Positions 38,054 to 40,418 of a stretch of 40,418 bases of DNA are shown piece after piece. The notes under the pieces were generated by a model. That model did no database searches, was not told the origin of the DNA, and saw only the letters and a program-made list of their open reading frames with translations. The number at the start of each line of letters is the position of its first letter. Within the stretch, counting starts at the first letter, position 1. The DNA comes from Oscillospiraceae bacterium (GTDB taxonomy: Bacteria > Bacillota > Clostridia > Oscillospirales > SIG627), in NCBI GenBank assembly GCA_015064635.1, contig SVRV01000023.1, positions 1-40,418 on the forward strand. Reading direction: 5' to 3'. The translations under genes and the position numbers were made by a program.

Positions 38054-39304
38054 TTATCCTATAAACGCTCCGTGTTTTCTTAAAGTACTTTGAAGATCTG
38101 TAATTGATATATTGCGAACATCACAAGCGGATATTTTTGCAAGTGCAACAGCTGTACCCGCCGCCTCTCCTATTGTGCAAACAGTAGGCATAATGCGGTA
38201 GGAAGCCTGGGCACCGTGGTCAGAGGATATACATCTGCCTGCCACAAGCATATTGGACACGCTCTGCGGTATCAGGCTACGGTATGGAATCGTATAATAT
38301 TCGCCCTTGGGAAAATAGTAGTGACTTGTGCCGCTTCCTTCGGGATTATGGATATCAATATCGTAATTGCAGGTAGCAATACCGTCCTCAAACTTTGTAA
38401 AATTACGGCAATCCTGCTCTGTGAGCACATAATCACCCACAATCATTCTGCTCTCACGAACACCTATTTCGGGAGCAGTCATCATAAGGAAGCTGTCCTC
38501 AAGTCCTTCAGCATGCTTCTTCATAAAGTCATATATCTCACGAACCTGGTCCCGCGCGATAAGCTCTGCTTTAGATACGTCAAATACCGACGTTGGATCA
38601 AGCTTTACAACTCTTGTAGTATTAAAATGCAATACGTTGTGAATAGGAGTTCTGAATACCAAAATATCCTCTCTTGGGTTGGTAACATCTCCGTTGGCAC
38701 GAGCGTCCTTGTACAGCTCCACAAGTCTTTCTTTACCTTCAAAAAAGCGCTCAACATCAACATTACCAACTCTGAAGCAAAGGGTCATAGGCTGACAAAG
38801 ATGGTCGGGCTCACGTCCAAGGATAGTGGGACATCCCGCAAGATATGCCACCTGAGCATCGCCTGTCGCATCAATGTAATAATCCGACTCGATATCTACA
38901 TATCCGCTTATGGTAGAAACTCTAATGTTGGAAATTTTACCGTCTTTTTTATCAACACTGCTGATATATGCACGAAAAAGAACATCTATATTCGCTTCAC
39001 GTACCATATCATTGAAAACGAATTTCAATTCTTCTTCAAGGAAAATTCGTCCGTTTACAAGCGCATCACGTTCAATAAGTCTTTCCTTTATTTCTTCAAA
39101 CAAGCCTTGGCTGAGCTCGGTGTTCACACCGTTCAATTCTGTGTTGTTTCGCATAAAAGGATTTACAAGGCAATTAACCGCCGCGCCTCCCAGTGAGTTT
39201 CCCTTTTCCAAAAGCAAAACACTGCATCCCTCTCTTGCTGCCGCAACAGCCGCAGCAACACCTGCAAAGCCTCCTCCGGCTACCGTAAGGTCATACTTTT
39301 TCAT
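38054..39304 (-). CDS. FAD-dependent oxidoreductase (FAD_oxidored, PF12831-like)
   Basis: About 416 residues. YDLTVAGGGFAGVAAAVAAAREGCSVLLLEKGNSLGGAAV (about 4-43) is the FAD-binding Rossmann motif with the acidic end of strand 2 and the GG doublet. DYYIDATGDAQVAYLAGCP (about 141-159) is the second nucleotide-binding motif, IGVRESRMIVGDYVL (about 275-289) is typical of the PF12831 group, and SNMLVAGRCISSDHGAQASYRIMPTVCTIGEAAGTAVALA (about 345-384) closes the FAD site. The cytoplasmic enzyme oxidises an unknown organic substrate. It is divergent from a PocR-AraC regulator that probably controls it. The ATG at 39304 follows GGAG by 9 nt; a TTG three codons earlier is too close. Confidence 0.85.
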   Translation of the reverse strand: MKKYDLTVAGGGFAGVAAAVAAAREGCSVLLLEKGNSLGGAAVNCLVNPFMRNNTELNGVNTELSQGLFEEIKERLIERDALVNGRIFLEEELKFVFNDMVREANIDVLFRAYISSVDKKDGKISNIRVSTISGYVDIESDYYIDATGDAQVAYLAGCPTILGREPDHLCQPMTLCFRVGNVDVERFFEGKERLVELYKDARANGDVTNPREDILVFRTPIHNVLHFNTTRVVKLDPTSVFDVSKAELIARDQVREIYDFMKKHAEGLEDSFLMMTAPEIGVRESRMIVGDYVLTEQDCRNFTKFEDGIATCNYDIDIHNPEGSGTSHYYFPKGEYYTIPYRSLIPQSVSNMLVAGRCISSDHGAQASYRIMPTVCTIGEAAGTAVALAKISACDVRNISITDLQSTLRKHGAFIG

Positions 39305-39378
39305 ATTCTTCAACTCCGTTTTTTATTTTATTCTATCACACTTATATTTGTATCTCTTTAACATTAGGCACAAAATAC

Positions 39379-39407
39379 TTGAACAAAAGATACTTTTATG
39401 ATACAAT
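39379..39407 (+). promoter_or_regulatory. Promoter of the PocR-AraC regulator gene
   Basis: TTGAAC (39379-39384), 17 nt, TACAAT (39402-39407), with a predicted start near 39414. The 132-nt divergent intergenic region (39305-39435) must also hold the oxidoreductase promoter, which I could not place well. Confidence 0.6.
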
Positions 39408-39435
39408 ACAAAAAATAAGTATCGGAGATAAGCAG

Positions 39436-40266
39436 ATGCAATCATTACAAACACTCATAGATTTACTTGAAAAAGGGCGTAATATTCACATCAGCATTCT
39501 TGATTTGAACGGAATTCTAACATCCGAAGAAATGAAGCTTAAACAAAAAAGCACTATCCATTCGAAGCATATCTGCACTCTTGCCAAAGCCACAAAAGCA
39601 GGCTATCAAACCTGTGTTTTCAACAAAGCAAAAGCAAACCAAAAGGCAATTGAAGGAAGAAAAGCATTTTGCGGACACTGCGTTTACGGGATTTTTGAAT
39701 TTGCGATGCCAATAATAATAAACCAAAAGGTTTCGGCAATCGTATATGTAGGAAATGCAATACTTGACAGTGCAAAAACCGTCTCAAAATTAGAAAAAAC
39801 ATGTGAAGTCACAGGCACATCTGCCGAAAAAATTAAAGCAGCTCTTGCCGAATGCGAAAGAATAAAATCTCCCGATGAGCTTTCTCAAGTTGCCGAAATA
39901 GTAGCCGATTACCTGAAAATTCTTTACAAAAGCTCTTCAAAAACAGATTCAAATACACATTGGCTGGTTGCCTTAATGAAGCAATATGCCGATGAAAACT
40001 ATTTAAGCGAAATTCACCTCAAGGATATAGCGATAACCTACAAGCACAACGAGAAATATATAGGCAGATTATTTAAATCCGAGATTGGGATAAGCTTTAG
40101 TGAATACTGTAACGAGCTACGTTTAAATAAGGCTGTAAAGCTCATTTCGGAAGGTGAAAAAAGAATAATAGATATTGCCATGGAATGCGGATTTGAAAAT
40201 GTAACATATTTCAATCGGCTGTTCAAAAGAAAATTTGGCACATCTCCCTCAAAATACATTCCTTAA
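39436..40266 (+). CDS. AraC family regulator with N-terminal PocR sensory domain
   Basis: About 276 residues. The N-terminal 150 residues resemble the PocR domain, with the cysteine set CVFNKAKANQKAIEGRKAFCGHCVYG (cysteines near 45, 64 and 67) followed by FEFAMPIIINQKVSAIVYVGNAIL. PocR domains bind small molecules such as simple hydrocarbon derivatives. The C-terminal 100 residues are the two-HTH AraC domain: LSEIHLKDIAITYKHNEKYIGRLFKSEIGISFSEYCNELRLNKA and IIDIAMECGFENVTYFNRLFKRKFGTSPSKYI. It likely activates the divergent FAD oxidoreductase gene. The start at 39436 is chosen because CGGAGATAAGCAG precedes it and the 19 upstream codons overlap the promoter. Confidence 0.88.
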   Translation: MQSLQTLIDLLEKGRNIHISILDLNGILTSEEMKLKQKSTIHSKHICTLAKATKAGYQTCVFNKAKANQKAIEGRKAFCGHCVYGIFEFAMPIIINQKVSAIVYVGNAILDSAKTVSKLEKTCEVTGTSAEKIKAALAECERIKSPDELSQVAEIVADYLKILYKSSSKTDSNTHWLVALMKQYADENYLSEIHLKDIAITYKHNEKYIGRLFKSEIGISFSEYCNELRLNKAVKLISEGEKRIIDIAMECGFENVTYFNRLFKRKFGTSPSKYIP

Positions 40267-40292
40267 AAAAAGGGTGTCTCAAAAATTAAAGT

Positions 40293-40418
40293 TGAACCGC
40301 CCCAAATTGTGCGGACAGCACAAAAAAGAGTCCTAAGGTAGATAATATTAAATTTTAAGCAACGAACTGACATCGCTTTTCAAGTGGTGTCAGTTTTGTT
40401 TTGAACTGTATACGTTCG
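40293..40418. mobile_element. End of an IS3-family insertion sequence, cut by the window edge
   Basis: The terminal repeat begins TGAACCGCCCCAAATTGTG at 40293, like the TG-starting ends of IS3 and related groups. It is 26 nt after the AraC stop codon. Inside is the C-terminus of the transposase, on the minus strand (40355-40418). The other end lies outside the window, so intactness and target duplication cannot be judged. Confidence 0.7.
40355..40418 (-). CDS. IS3-family transposase OrfB, C-terminal fragment (partial)
   Basis: The last 20 codons read ERIQFKTKLTPLEKRCQFVA and then TAA. This matches the RIQxKxKLxPxEYR end of the integrase core proteins of the IS3 family (retroviral-type DDE). 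The N-terminal part is beyond the window. The gene runs inward from the right edge and ends 61 nt from the IS end at 40293. Confidence 0.65.
   Translation of the reverse strand, partial: ERIQFKTKLTPLEKRCQFVA

Noticed and set aside
38216..39196. 326-codon plus-strand frame antisense to the FAD oxidoreductase
   Set aside because: It is a shadow of a well-conserved gene; the translation is irregular, rich in Cys/His/Ile runs, and has no family match.

Overview
The window looks like a chromosomal segment of a gut- or rumen-type member of the Firmicutes (class Clostridia, probably Oscillospirales or a relative). Moderately low GC, strong AGGAGG-type ribosome binding sites, TTGACA/TATAAT promoters with 17-nt spacers, a sigG remnant, a THF riboswitch upstream of an ECF folate S component, the GGGtGRT/NifU-like pair and a large exopolysaccharide operon all point that way. 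No rRNA, tRNA, CRISPR array or prophage was seen. The genus cannot be named from this sequence.

Layout. Positions 1-1800 hold an orphan RelE/HigB-like toxin, a PH/SHOCT membrane protein and a small four-helix-bundle (S23/IVP-type) protein. Positions 2004-4330 are an operon of pduL, a NifU-like Fe-S scaffold and GGGtGRT. A truncated sigG remnant follows. Positions 4848-7853 run from a THF riboswitch through folT and folC to a lipoprotein. Positions 7891-9654 carry a SulP transporter lacking STAS plus an Lrp regulator. Positions 9718-13086 are a sugar-metabolism trio: an unknown Cys/His protein, a sugar isomerase and a Gfo/Idh dehydrogenase. A GH95-like glycosidase and a GNAT enzyme lie opposite. 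Next come a second four-helix-bundle gene, glnA, a DUF4886-aldo/keto reductase-ferredoxin fusion, and a BlaI/M56 sensor pair with two operators.

Positions 22495-36461 form one long leftward exopolysaccharide operon with a promoter at its head and a terminator at its foot. It encodes CapE, CapF and CapG (UDP-N-acetyl-L-fucosamine synthesis), a PglC-like initiating sugar transferase, a DegT aminotransferase, a NeuD/PglD-like acyltransferase, four GT4-like glycosyltransferases, two ATP-grasp proteins and a CapA-like phosphoesterase. I found no flippase or polymerase in it. Downstream are malQ, an FAD oxidoreductase divergent from a PocR-AraC regulator, and the end of an IS3-family element at the right edge.

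The most unusual feature is a paired architecture found twice. Immediately upstream of each four-helix-bundle gene (22 nt before the start codon in both) is a roughly 180-nt symmetrical array. It has four copies of a short linker, a core containing ACATCAGTA, then four copies of the reverse complement of the linker, with short and mostly unrelated hairpins between the linkers. The linker differs completely between the two loci (TGAAATG versus AGCTAAATT), yet in each locus the left copies are complementary to the right copies. Copy 2 has a good promoter placed so that the array would be transcribed as the 5' leader of the gene. This looks like a structured RNA plus a small RNA-binding-type protein and is the best candidate here for an undescribed system.
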